Assembly: GCA_045613545.1 (NCBI GenBank)
Contig: JAZLBD010000009.1
Location: 175,693 to 239,692 of the forward strand
DNA length: 64,000 nucleotides
DNA from: Scatosoma sp045613545
Lineage (GTDB): Bacteria; Bacillota; Clostridia; Christensenellales; Borkfalkiaceae
Reading direction: 5' to 3'
Under the pieces are notes generated by a model, which saw only the letters and a program-made list of their open reading frames with translations, did no database searches and was not told the DNA's origin. This document shows positions 54,163-63,136 of the stretch, in pieces; positions within the stretch are counted from its first letter, which is position 1, and each line of letters starts with the position of its first letter. Position numbers and translations under genes: made by a program.

Positions 54163-56170
54163 CTATACCCTTTAGTATATCTATAGCTTCCTCAAGGGAT
54201 CCCGCTCCAAGCTCTTCTAATAATGCCTCTTTCAACAGCTTTGGATTTGCTTTTAGCAACTTAATAGAATCAATTAACGACTCATAGTCTTTTGCTGATT
54301 TTATCTCTGTTTTAGCAATGGTAGACATCTTTTGCAATTCATTTTTTGTCGGATACTTGAATTTCAACTTGTAATCATTTTCCTTAACAGTCTGCGCTTC
54401 TTGAACAAACGATTGCATATCTCCTACACCCAACAAATAAACCTTAAAACGAGCGCGTGTCATCGCAGTAAAAATTCTGTTTCGACTATAAGATGATATC
54501 GACTGTAATTTATGCGCATTTATTACAAAAACGATATTTGCTTCATTACCTTTTGCCCTAAAGATTGTTGTATATGGAATGCTGTCTTTAATTCTAAATT
54601 TTATAGCATTATCCTTATTAACTAAATTAACACCACAAATCCATTTAGAATTGCTTTCATCCCATGCTTTTGACATTAAAACTTTTTTAAAAAGTGTAAA
54701 ATTATCATTCAAATTAATAGAATCCAAGTCAATTATCATTATATCATCTGGGCTTACATCCTCATTTTGAATCAAATTTAAAATCTCATTTGACACATAG
54801 GTATATTGTTCTTCAACTGAGTTCGAATCTAAAATCACAACTGAATCTTGACACTTATCGCTAATAACGTCCTTTCTAGACAAAACAACGTCTTGCCCTA
54901 ATGCTAATTTACCATCCTCTACCTCGTAACCAATTGCCGCCCACGTATCTAAATCTTGTATCATATTTACAATATTAGGAGTACCATCATCATTTTTCTT
55001 ATATACGCCCAAACCTAACGCATGGGCTGTAACCAAAATTTCTTTTGGGGTACGATAGCATACCGATAGGTTAATATCCTCACATTTCTTTCTTCCGAAA
55101 ATGCTGTATTTGGAAGGCATTTTATTGTCAGTATTTAGTGATTGCAATTCGTCATACGCATACACTAATTTGCCTGTCGGTTTTAAGGATTTTAAGGCCA
55201 ACTTATAAAATGGCAAGGTAAAATCTTGCGCTTCATCAATAAACACATAGTCATACAAACCAACATCTTGCTTGTTTAACTGTTCCAAAAGATTATTACA
55301 AACTGCCCCTAACTTATCTGCTTCCCCGTAAACGTCTCTAAATGTTTTTCTTTCAATATTAAAGTTTTTACATATTGTTGAATAAAAGCCATCCGTGTTG
55401 CGACTTCCCCAAGAGTGAAGGATGCTAACCTTGGACATATCTGGTTCTTTGTACGCGTCAAACTCTTTATAATATAATCTAAATAATTTTTCAATGAATT
55501 GTTTTAAAGATACAGTATAAAAAACATATGCTATGTTAAGATCTGGATTCCTATAATGTAAATACGCCATTTTCTTAACAAGTAATATTGTTTTACCACT
55601 TCCAGCCAATCCTCTTATTCTAGCATGTCCAATTTGTGATTTATATATAGTTTCAAATTGCTCTTCATCTAAAACATTTACCTTGTTATTTCTTTCCTTT
55701 ATTACACTTCCTATCGATTCCGGTTTATTGATTTGTCTATCGTCAAATTTGGATAAATTATAAGCCTTTTGAATAACAGCCACCAACAAATCAACATCTT
55801 TTTTAGACATTATATCTTCCTTGTTTTCCAAGTAGTCAATAATACTTTCTATTTCATCAAGGTTTTTAAAAGATATTAATCCGACGCTCGGGTCGATAGC
55901 CAACTCACTTATTGTTGGGCATTCCATTATAGTTTTATTAATATGTCTCCAATAAACCATCTTTTCGTCATTTAAACTATGTAATATCAACACTCCTTTA
56001 GTGCTTATCATACAACCCTTCATTATAGTAGAAGAATTATCTAATTCTATCAAAGGAAACCCATAAAACAATGAACATGATAAACCTTTGCTTTCTATCC
56101 CGTTAATTATTTTTTCTATTGCTTGTACATTGTTTTCGCTTAACTCACTAAAATCACCAAATTTTCTCAT
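54146..56170 (-). CDS. UvrD-like SF1 helicase
   Basis: 674 residues. About 170 N-terminal residues have no recognised domain. The helicase core follows: Walker A RIRGLAGSGKTILLVKK (about residue 190), Walker B YDYVFIDEAQDF (about residue 310), motif III KLVYAYDELQSL, motif IV SVCYRTPKEI, motif V TTIFRAKGNEANIVFVI and motif VI SRNRIFTAMTRARFKVYL. All ATPase residues are present. The last 60 residues are a helical tail. It overlaps the Nudix gene by 17 bases. Context is defence, with R-M genes upstream in the same operon; target nucleic acid unknown. Confidence 0.9.
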   Translation of the reverse strand: MRKFGDFSELSENNVQAIEKIINGIESKGLSCSLFYGFPLIELDNSSTIMKGCMISTKGVLILHSLNDEKMVYWRHINKTIMECPTISELAIDPSVGLISFKNLDEIESIIDYLENKEDIMSKKDVDLLVAVIQKAYNLSKFDDRQINKPESIGSVIKERNNKVNVLDEEQFETIYKSQIGHARIRGLAGSGKTILLVKKMAYLHYRNPDLNIAYVFYTVSLKQFIEKLFRLYYKEFDAYKEPDMSKVSILHSWGSRNTDGFYSTICKNFNIERKTFRDVYGEADKLGAVCNNLLEQLNKQDVGLYDYVFIDEAQDFTLPFYKLALKSLKPTGKLVYAYDELQSLNTDNKMPSKYSIFGRKKCEDINLSVCYRTPKEILVTAHALGLGVYKKNDDGTPNIVNMIQDLDTWAAIGYEVEDGKLALGQDVVLSRKDVISDKCQDSVVILDSNSVEEQYTYVSNEILNLIQNEDVSPDDIMIIDLDSINLNDNFTLFKKVLMSKAWDESNSKWICGVNLVNKDNAIKFRIKDSIPYTTIFRAKGNEANIVFVINAHKLQSISSYSRNRIFTAMTRARFKVYLLGVGDMQSFVQEAQTVKENDYKLKFKYPTKNELQKMSTIAKTEIKSAKDYESLIDSIKLLKANPKLLKEALLEELGAGSLEEAIDILKGIDDKDE

Positions 56171-56561
56171 TATATACTCCTTCTTGCTTTTCTATTTTGT
56201 TCAAAATCTCTTCATCTGCGGGGCAGAAATCGTAGTTAGGAATTTCTGCAGGCGTTATCCATTTTATATCATTATGCTCTAGTTTTTGTGGAACGCCTTC
56301 GGTTATCACTGCATTAAATAATGTTAAATGCACGGTAACATCAGGATACTCGTGAACAACTTCCATAAAAATATCCCCAACGTTAAGCGTAATATTTAAT
56401 TCTTCTTTGCACTCACGAATTAAGGCTTGCTCTTTTGTTTCGCCTTTCTCGACCTTTCCGCCAACAAACTCCCAAAGGAGCGCTCGTGCCTTATTTGCAG
56501 GCCTTTGACAAATCAAAAACTTATCCTTATCCCATATAAGAGCCGCGACAACTTCAATCAT
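56154..56561 (-). CDS. NudG-like Nudix hydrolase
   Basis: 135 residues. Intact Nudix box GGKVEKGETKEQALIRECKEEL. The N-terminal IEVVAALI...QRPANKARALLWEF matches E. coli NudG (CTP pyrophosphohydrolase) more closely than MutT; NudG is known to hydrolyse 5-methyl-dCTP, 5-hydroxy-CTP and related nucleotides. In an operon with m5C methyltransferases, removing 5-methyl-dCTP is an attractive role but is inference. It overlaps both neighbours. Confidence 0.9.
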   Translation of the reverse strand: MIEVVAALIWDKDKFLICQRPANKARALLWEFVGGKVEKGETKEQALIRECKEELNITLNVGDIFMEVVHEYPDVTVHLTLFNAVITEGVPQKLEHNDIKWITPAEIPNYDFCPADEEILNKIEKQEGVYNEKIW

Positions 56562-57499
56562 TATATTTCCTTAGGATTAATCGCCAAAGTAGTTCTCCTT
56601 GTTTCAATCCCACTATTAATTATTATTGTTTTGTTTTTATCTTCCTTGTTTATTGAAAAATTTAACTCAAGTTCGTATAAATTTTCCAACATATCTTGTA
56701 ACAATATCGCTACATATTCGATTTCATTTGAATAATCAAATCTAAAATCATTTTGCAAATAAAATGTTTTATTCTTTGGCAAGACTTGTCCGTGATCATA
56801 AAGATGATATTCATCATTAATTCTAAATCCTCTTATTGCAACATGAGAATAATCCGAATTGCTAATAACGATTTGAGGAAGAATAAACGCTACTTTATTT
56901 GCTTCCGCAGTTTTTAAGGAACCTATATTTCTTTTACTAAGCAAGATGCCTTTCATCAACTCTTCTTTGTTTATAGATGTTGTTTGAGGATTGCAAATAA
57001 ACACAAGAGGCTTAACTCTTTGCTCCTCTGCTTGTTTTCTATCATTGTCGGATTTTTTTATCGTCCAAGCAACACCAACAAGCGTTAATAATCCGCCATA
57101 AACCGCCGCAATAATAGGAATTATAATCTCTTGCAACTCTTTATTAGGAATGATGTAAATTAAATATACCGTCAATGATATGCCAACAATAAAATCTTGG
57201 ATTAATCCAAAGCTAAAAGCTTTATTACCACTTATAAATGCTTTAGAAAGGTTATAAAATACAATAACCATTATTAATCCACCCAAAATAAATCTCCACG
57301 TAAGATTATTTATGATGAACGTCATATAGAAAAAGTCACATAACCAATAAAACAAGCATAAAACAAAAATTCTTTGATTTGCCTTAGATTCTTGCTCTTT
57401 TGTTGGCTTCACTCTCTTAATCGCAAACTTTTTTATATTATATAACCCGTACGGTATTGCTATAATTATTAGGGCAAATATAAGCCATTGCCACCACAT
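56561..57499 (-). CDS. Membrane protein with five TM helices and soluble tail
   Basis: 312 residues. Five hydrophobic segments in the first 150 residues, then a soluble, beta-rich C-terminal half of about 160 residues beginning at IKKSDNDRKQAEEQRVKPLVFI. No catalytic motif is visible. It overlaps the methyltransferase stop and the Nudix start by one base each (TAATG), so its expression is tied to theirs. The layout, TM bundle plus cytosolic sensor-like domain, would fit an effector or anchor in a defence operon; that is inference. Unrecognised family. Confidence 0.75.
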   Translation of the reverse strand: MWWQWLIFALIIIAIPYGLYNIKKFAIKRVKPTKEQESKANQRIFVLCLFYWLCDFFYMTFIINNLTWRFILGGLIMVIVFYNLSKAFISGNKAFSFGLIQDFIVGISLTVYLIYIIPNKELQEIIIPIIAAVYGGLLTLVGVAWTIKKSDNDRKQAEEQRVKPLVFICNPQTTSINKEELMKGILLSKRNIGSLKTAEANKVAFILPQIVISNSDYSHVAIRGFRINDEYHLYDHGQVLPKNKTFYLQNDFRFDYSNEIEYVAILLQDMLENLYELELNFSINKEDKNKTIIINSGIETRRTTLAINPKEI

Positions 57500-58434
57500 T
57501 ATTTACTCTCCTTTATCTTTTCCGCAATTCGCCTTACAACTGGCACTACTACACTGTTGCCACATTGTTTGTAAGCACTATTTAATGGTATTCCCTTAAA
57601 AATAAATTCTTTAGGAAAACCTTGTAATGCCAAACATTCTAATGGTGTTATTTTACGTATACCGTAGTCATCTTTAATGATTGGTACTCTATTGGGATAT
57701 GTCCCCATATTTGCCGTTAACGTTGGACAAATAAAGTGTTTTCTTGGCGATACGCCATGGTCATTTATCTTATATAATGCTCGCTTGTCAATAACCGTTT
57801 TTAGCATTTCGTCATAATAAAATGAACTCGCATTATAGTAATAAATATCATCGTGTTTAACACTTCTATCCAATATATCGTTTAGTTGAACTGTACGTTC
57901 AATCGGTTCCGGATAGTTAAATCTTACGCATTGTTCATAATCTAAAAAAGCAACTATAAAAATACGTTTTCTTTGCTGTGGTACATTTCCGTATTCTTGC
58001 GAATCTAACACCTTATATTTAACAGCATAACCAAACTGAGCAAGCGTATTATAAATAACCAAAAAAGTTTTCCCGTCATCGTGTTCCATAAGATTTGCAA
58101 CATTCTCTAAAAACACGATAGGCGGTCTTTTTTTATCAATAATTCTACCAATTTCGAAGAATAAATTACCACGTGGGTCATCAAATCCTTTTTGTCTCCC
58201 CACAATAGAAAACGGTTGACAAGGAAATCCCGCTACAAGCACATCAAAATCGGGAATATCATATGGATTAACTTGACGTATATCCTTCTCAACTAAATGC
58301 CCATCGCCAAAATTTACACGGTATGTAGTAGCAGCATCATGGTCAAATTCATTTGCCCACACGACATCAAACCCGGCTTGTTGAAAGCCAAGGTCAATAC
58401 CACCTATTCCACTAAATAAACTACATACCCTCAT
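57499..58434 (-). CDS. DNA (cytosine-5) methyltransferase 1
   Basis: 311 residues. All m5C motifs: I CSLFSGIGGIDLGFQQAG, IV GFPCQPFSIVGRQKG with the catalytic Cys, VI VFLENV, VIII QQRKRIFIVAF and X NSAYKQCGNSVVVPV. The target recognition region between VIII and IX is short. Four bases downstream of the HNH endonuclease, so a partner in the R-M set, and first of the overlapping run into the membrane protein, Nudix and helicase. Confidence 0.95.
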   Translation of the reverse strand: MRVCSLFSGIGGIDLGFQQAGFDVVWANEFDHDAATTYRVNFGDGHLVEKDIRQVNPYDIPDFDVLVAGFPCQPFSIVGRQKGFDDPRGNLFFEIGRIIDKKRPPIVFLENVANLMEHDDGKTFLVIYNTLAQFGYAVKYKVLDSQEYGNVPQQRKRIFIVAFLDYEQCVRFNYPEPIERTVQLNDILDRSVKHDDIYYYNASSFYYDEMLKTVIDKRALYKINDHGVSPRKHFICPTLTANMGTYPNRVPIIKDDYGIRKITPLECLALQGFPKEFIFKGIPLNSAYKQCGNSVVVPVVRRIAEKIKESK

Positions 58435-58438
58435 TTTT

Positions 58439-59671
58439 CTAAACAGACATCCTTTTTCTTTCTTGTTCTTTCTTAAAGAAAATTTCTCTATGGTCTTTCA
58501 TATATTCCATTCTCTTTTCGTTTAACACAATTTCAAAAATAGGTTGATTTAACAATAATTTTTGTTTCAACATATAATCGTTATCTATTAAGAAAGAGAA
58601 TATTAATTTCTTGTTCTCATCAACGGTTATCATGTGTTTATCGAAAAGTGCATCTGCATTTGCACATAGCAACAACCCATTGTTGATATCAAATGCTTCA
58701 TCACAATCACTATCCGAAAATCTTTTAATATGAGATGCAATAAACAACATAGGCACTGCTTCAAAATTACCACTAATTTGCGTAAACGGACAGAAAACTT
58801 CACCTTCGTGTGTGGTATAGTTCATCATCTCGTTTGCTAAAAGAACTTTCCACTTAGATTGTTTATTTCTATTCTTTTCATCCTCAACGTCAAGCGTAGT
58901 TTTTGCAGTAAATCTTGCTTCTTCTTGAGAACGTTTAGTCTTTAAGTAGTTTTCCCAAGCAGTATTATTTACTCCAGCAAGAGTATAAAATCTCGGATTT
59001 TTATCAAGCATTACGAACATTTTCTTTCTTCCAGCACAATGTTCTATAAGAACTATAAATGTGTCGTTGCAGAACATAGAAAGTCTTAATTTATGAAATT
59101 CTGTATCGTTTGCAGTTCCAAGACCGTGAATTGCTTGTGTAATTTGAATAGGCGTAAAATCCCCTTCTGCACAAGTAATGGTTTCTGAATCTTCCCATCT
59201 AACACCTTTAGCTAATTTATGTATAACTTTATTTGTATAAGGCATTGTAAAATATTGCACGGTTTCATTAACCAAAAACACGTCAACAGTATCGTTTAAT
59301 ACAATGTGTTCGTGCTGAGTTTGTTGTGGACCAATTCTTCTTTGAAGTCTTTGAACCCCTAAATCCCTATAAAACGCATCCGACATACCAATATTTGATT
59401 GCTTTGCACTTTCAAAAGGTTTCTTGTTTGCCTCTTCTATAGCTTTCATTTCGGGCACACTTAAATAATATAGAAGATTCTTTTCTAATCCTTCATGAGA
59501 ACCATTACGCTTTCCTCTATTCGTTAAATCTGAGTGCGCTAAATTTTTATACCACACCGAAAAACGTGAGTTTGAATTACGCACATAATTAGACATCACT
59601 TGTGAACGCGAATCTAAGAAATCAATTATTAAGCTTTTATCTTCTAAAAAATTCACTAAAGAATGTCCCAT
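58439..59671 (-). CDS. HNH-family restriction endonuclease
   Basis: 410 residues. The C-terminal quarter holds an HNH_2-type nuclease: FIASHIKRFSDSDCDEAFDINNGLLLCANADALFDKHMITVDENKKL, with the His of ASHI, the Asn of NNGLLL and the His of FDKHM. The N-terminal 270 residues have no known domain and probably contact DNA. It lies between methyltransferases 2 and 1 with 1 and 4 base gaps. Function as the nuclease of this R-M system is strongly suggested by position. Specificity cannot be read from sequence. Confidence 0.85.
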   Translation of the reverse strand: MGHSLVNFLEDKSLIIDFLDSRSQVMSNYVRNSNSRFSVWYKNLAHSDLTNRGKRNGSHEGLEKNLLYYLSVPEMKAIEEANKKPFESAKQSNIGMSDAFYRDLGVQRLQRRIGPQQTQHEHIVLNDTVDVFLVNETVQYFTMPYTNKVIHKLAKGVRWEDSETITCAEGDFTPIQITQAIHGLGTANDTEFHKLRLSMFCNDTFIVLIEHCAGRKKMFVMLDKNPRFYTLAGVNNTAWENYLKTKRSQEEARFTAKTTLDVEDEKNRNKQSKWKVLLANEMMNYTTHEGEVFCPFTQISGNFEAVPMLFIASHIKRFSDSDCDEAFDINNGLLLCANADALFDKHMITVDENKKLIFSFLIDNDYMLKQKLLLNQPIFEIVLNEKRMEYMKDHREIFFKKEQERKRMSV

Positions 59672-59672
59672 A

Positions 59673-60659
59673 TTAATTCTCCTTTATGTTTTCTTCTATA
59701 TATTTCATCAAGTTAGTTGCAATAGCATAGATAACATCTACTGTAACAGCGTTGCCGAATTGCTTATATGCTTGACAGTCTGAAACGACTTGTACCCAAT
59801 CACTTGGAAATCCTTGTAGTTTCCTACACTCATTAGGTGTAAGTTTTCTCAAGTTTGTTCTATCTTCATCTTCAAATAAAGCACGGCTTTCTAAATCTGT
59901 AACGTAATTATCTTGACTTGCCCTATGCATTTTGTGCATTGTTGCTGTTAATGTTTTTGAAATTTCTTGGTCAATCGTAGGCTTTACAATATATCCCTTT
60001 GTTCCTTCACCTAAAATAGTTTTTTCAAGTTTTCTAGTTAAAAAATATTTTTTATCAACATTTTTATCTAATAAGTCTTGAGTCGTAACTTTTAGCTCTT
60101 TCTTTTCGGGGAAAATAAACTTTTCTTCCTTGAAATACCCCCTTAAGAAACCAACGATAAAAATTCTATTACGCCTTTGTGGAATACCATAATCAGCAGA
60201 GTTCAAAACTTGATAATAACAATCATAGCCTATACTATCTAACTCAGTTAAAATCCTTTTAAAAGTTTCTCCGCTGTCGTGATTTACAAGATTTTTAACG
60301 TTCTCTAAGACAACGACTTTAGTTTTATGTTTTTCTAAAATGTCTTTTATTTCAAAAAACAAGCCTCCACGCTCTTCATCTTTGAACCCTTGTAATTTTC
60401 CAAACGTACTAAAAGGTTGACAAGGAAAACCTCCAACTAAGATATCATGTTCAGGAATATTTTCTTTTTCAGTTCTTATATCACCTAATACTATGTGCTT
60501 GCCCACATTTGCTTTATAGGTTTCTACTGCATATTTATCAAAGTCGTTTGCCCAAACCACTTCAAAACCAGCATTTTCAAAGCCTATATCAAAGCCACCA
60601 ATTCCAGCAAATAAGCTTACCACCTTAAACTTTTTTTGCTTATGTTTAATTCTTTCCAT
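59673..60659 (-). CDS. DNA (cytosine-5) methyltransferase 2
   Basis: About 328 residues. Motif I SLFAGIGGFDIGFENAG, IV GGFPCQPFSTFGKLQG, VI VVLENV, VIII IPQRRNRIFIVGF, X AYKQFGNAVTVDV. I chose ATG 60659 (MERIKHK), preceded by GAGGG, which overlaps methyltransferase 3 by 14 bases; an upstream start at 60695 is possible. Confidence 0.95.
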   Translation of the reverse strand: MERIKHKQKKFKVVSLFAGIGGFDIGFENAGFEVVWANDFDKYAVETYKANVGKHIVLGDIRTEKENIPEHDILVGGFPCQPFSTFGKLQGFKDEERGGLFFEIKDILEKHKTKVVVLENVKNLVNHDSGETFKRILTELDSIGYDCYYQVLNSADYGIPQRRNRIFIVGFLRGYFKEEKFIFPEKKELKVTTQDLLDKNVDKKYFLTRKLEKTILGEGTKGYIVKPTIDQEISKTLTATMHKMHRASQDNYVTDLESRALFEDEDRTNLRKLTPNECRKLQGFPSDWVQVVSDCQAYKQFGNAVTVDVIYAIATNLMKYIEENIKEN

Positions 60660-61770
60660 ATTCCCAGCCCTCAACTTTAGCAATTTCTTTAACAATATTC
60701 ATTAATACGTCTACAACAATAGAGTTACCAGCTTGTCTATATGCTTGAGCCTTAGATACTACTATTTTATAACTATCTGGAAATCCCATTAATCTATGCG
60801 CCTCTCTAATTGTTAAAGCTCTAACCCTACCGTTTGTTGTAACGTAATTATTTACACTAGACCTGTGAGAGTTACCCATAGTTGATAATAATGCTCTCGC
60901 AATAGGTAAATCAATTTTTGCATCTGCATGCATAAAGTTTTTTGTACCAGGAGATAAACAGTATGCTTTCAATTTTTCAGATAAATAATATCTTTCTTCC
61001 GGAACACCTTTTTTGTCATTTATCTTTGTTAATTTACCATTGATACTCTGCAAACTACCTTCTGCGCAGTTTTCCTCTAAGAAATCTTGCATTGTATATT
61101 CCAAATCAATCTCTTCCGGAAACTTAAATTTATCACAACTTTCAGAGTCTTTAAATCCAACAACAAATATTCTTCTTCGGCCTTGAGGAATACCAAAGTT
61201 TCTTGAATCAAGTATTTTAAATTTAAAACTATATCCAAGCTCTTCGAAAACTTGCTGCATTATAGACCAGGTCTTACCTTTGTCATGTCTTGTAAGACCA
61301 TATACATTTTCATATATAAATACCTTAGGTTGCATCTCCTTTACCAATCTAACGTATTGATAAAAAAGTGTACCTCTCGTATCGTTAAATCCACCCTTAG
61401 CACCGATAACGGAGAAGCTTTGACAAGGGCTTCCACCTACAAACAAATCAACTTTACCCTCAAAATCTGTTGCATCTAATAGTTTTACATCATTAAAAAA
61501 CATATTATCTTCTATTGAATAATTTGCAAAATACGATTCTTTAACAAAGTTATTCTTTCTAGAAAGTTGCACATATAGATTATCCACGTAATCTCTTTTT
61601 TCTTTTGCAGATTTAAGAGTTTTTACTTTTTCCAATTCTTTATCAGCATCAATTTCAATTTCAACGTCGCCATTATCACAAGCAAAAAGAATCTTATGCT
61701 CCATGTCTAATCTAATAAGCGCTTGTTCAATCGCTCCAATTCCACTAAATGCTGTCGCTAATTTTATCAT
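60646..61770 (-). CDS. DNA (cytosine-5) methyltransferase 3
   Basis: 374 residues. Motif I ATAFSGIGAIEQALIRL, IV GGSPCQSFSVIGAKGG, VI FIYENVYGL, VIII IPQGRRRIFVVGF, X AYRQAGNSIVVDV. About 45 extra residues (DADKELEKVKTLKSAKEKR...) sit between motifs I and IV, unlike the other two. First of the three, downstream of the small regulator; a region of 90 bases separates them. Confidence 0.94.
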   Translation of the reverse strand: MIKLATAFSGIGAIEQALIRLDMEHKILFACDNGDVEIEIDADKELEKVKTLKSAKEKRDYVDNLYVQLSRKNNFVKESYFANYSIEDNMFFNDVKLLDATDFEGKVDLFVGGSPCQSFSVIGAKGGFNDTRGTLFYQYVRLVKEMQPKVFIYENVYGLTRHDKGKTWSIMQQVFEELGYSFKFKILDSRNFGIPQGRRRIFVVGFKDSESCDKFKFPEEIDLEYTMQDFLEENCAEGSLQSINGKLTKINDKKGVPEERYYLSEKLKAYCLSPGTKNFMHADAKIDLPIARALLSTMGNSHRSSVNNYVTTNGRVRALTIREAHRLMGFPDSYKIVVSKAQAYRQAGNSIVVDVLMNIVKEIAKVEGWEYGKN

Positions 61771-61856
61771 AATATATATTATCCTTGTAATTCATTTGCT
61801 AAAATCAAAACGATTTTAGCACAGTAAATATGACAATCTCAGTCATATTATAAAAA

Positions 61857-62066
61857 TTAATCTTCTTTTTCTGTTGCATCAACAACGTCGCCAATGTTGC
61901 ATTCAAGCACTTTGCAAATACTAAGAATAACATCTAAAGAAACATTTTCGTTCTTACTCATCTTTGCGAGCGTGGATGTAGACATACCGGTTTTAATACG
62001 TAAATCAGTCTTTGTCATACCTTTGTCAATCAGTAACTTCCATAGTTTATTATAATTTGCTGCCAT
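61857..62066 (-). CDS. Small XRE regulator, probable R-M controller
   Basis: 69 residues: a single helix-turn-helix (KLLIDKGMTKTDLRIKTGMSTSTLAKMSKNENVSLDVILSICKVLEC, key residues M-T-K and S-T-S-T-L). It lies directly upstream of the methyltransferase genes in the same direction, the usual place of a C protein. AAGGGG precedes the ATG. A perfect palindrome covers its -10 box, so it likely represses itself and, if no other promoter exists, the whole operon. Confidence 0.88.
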   Translation of the reverse strand: MAANYNKLWKLLIDKGMTKTDLRIKTGMSTSTLAKMSKNENVSLDVILSICKVLECNIGDVVDATEKED

Positions 62067-62093
62067 AAAAATACCCCTTGGTATAAATAATTG

Positions 62094-62116
62094 ATTCTAT
62101 TATAGCATAATAGAAT
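62094..62116. promoter_or_regulatory. Palindromic operator over the controller promoter
   Basis: ATTCTATTAT, three bases, ATAATAGAAT: perfect 10-base arms. On the minus strand the palindrome contains TATAAT, with TTGCTT 17 bases upstream. Confidence 0.85.
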
Positions 62117-62223
62117 TAAAAAAGCAATAACAATATTCGACTTTTCAAATAAAAGATTTGAATTTGAGCATAGAAAAAGTCGGTGGTTTTATCCACCGAC
62201 TTACGTTATTTATGCAAAGAAAA

Positions 62224-62457
62224 TTAATCCTCTAACTCATCAAACAAAGCATCATCAAAAAAGTCTTTGAGTGTAATACCCAAAGTTGCAACGATTTGAT
62301 ATATGGTATCTAATTTAACTGTTTTATATTTGCCGTCAACAGTAACTGAAATTGTAGAACGAGGAATTCCTCCGTTTTTGTAAAGTTGATATTGTGTCAT
62401 ATTACGTTCTGCAAGTAAATTTTCTACCCTTTTACCTACTGCTTCAGATAATTTCAT
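62224..62457 (-). CDS. XRE-family regulator divergent to SLOG gene
   Basis: 77 residues, one helix-turn-helix domain (VENLLAERNMTQYQLYKNGGIPRSTISVTVDGK, key residues T-Q and S-T-I-S) with an acidic tail. ATG 62457 follows AAGGAGGTAAC. Palindromic sites CGTTTATC-AC-GATAAACG and two variants in the intergenic space suggest autoregulation and control of the divergent gene. Confidence 0.87.
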   Translation of the reverse strand: MKLSEAVGKRVENLLAERNMTQYQLYKNGGIPRSTISVTVDGKYKTVKLDTIYQIVATLGITLKDFFDDALFDELED

Positions 62458-62470
62458 AGTTACCTCCTTG

Positions 62471-62573
62471 CGTTTATCACGATAAACGTTCATTGCAATA
62501 ATTATAGTTTGTGCAATTTAATTTTTAGTTTATTGTGCTGAACGCTTTCAAAATGTAGTTCATTGTGATAAAC
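62471..62573. promoter_or_regulatory. Three related operators between XRE and SLOG genes
   Basis: CGTTTATCACGATAAACG at 62471-62488 (perfect 8-base arms) and the related GTTTATTGTGCTGAAC (about 62528) and GTTCATTGTGATAAAC (62558-62573). Confidence 0.75.
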
Positions 62574-62597
62574 TATTGTATAAACGGAGGTTTTCTA

Positions 62598-62993
62598 ATG
62601 ATAATTACCTTTTGTGGACATTCTAATTGTTTGTTTTGCGACGACATTAAAGAGCAACTTAAAAATATTCTTCAAGAAAAGATAATAAAAAATCCCACCT
62701 GTAAGTTTTACTTAGGTGGGTATGGCGATTTTGACGTATTATGCTTGCGCACACTAAAAGAATTAAAAAATGATTTTCCGGAGATTGAGCTTATATTTAT
62801 TACGCCCTATCTTGATAAAAGTTATTCTAAATTAGAGTTTGCTAAATATCATTATGACGACGTTATCTTCCCTCCTATTGAAAGCGTTCCTCGCAAATTT
62901 GCCATCTTAAAAAGAAATGAATGGATGGTTAATGAAGCCGATTTAGTTATTGCTTACGTTATGTTTTCTTGGGGTGGCGCTGCAAAAACTTGA
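62598..62993 (+). pseudogene. SLOG-family (DUF1273-like) protein with premature stop
   Basis: 131 codons to TGA at 62991; the same frame continues EYAKRKKRIMNIAE to a TAA at 63041. The Rossmann-like motifs FYLGGYGDFD and WMVNEADLVIAYV...SWGGAAKT are those of the SLOG/YpsA group, whose members bind nucleotides and act in defence or signalling. In relatives SWGGAAKT is followed by T/L-x-Y-A-x-x-x, so a Leu codon (TTA) probably became TGA. The 16 missing residues are near the C-terminus; the protein may still fold. Shine-Dalgarno ACGGAGG. Confidence 0.7.
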
Positions 62994-63136
62994 GAATATG
63001 CTAAGCGAAAAAAGAAACGTATTATGAATATTGCTGAATAATTAAAAAAACACTTAAAGCATTTTTTGCTAAAAGTGTTTTATTTTTATGTCCATTTTTA
63101 AACTTTTGAGTAGTACCTGTTCTTATTAAAACGTTT

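Noticed and set aside
62991..62993. TGA recoding (selenocysteine or read-through) in the SLOG gene
   Set aside because: No hairpin of the required kind follows, and TGA is used as a normal stop by other genes here (for example miaA).
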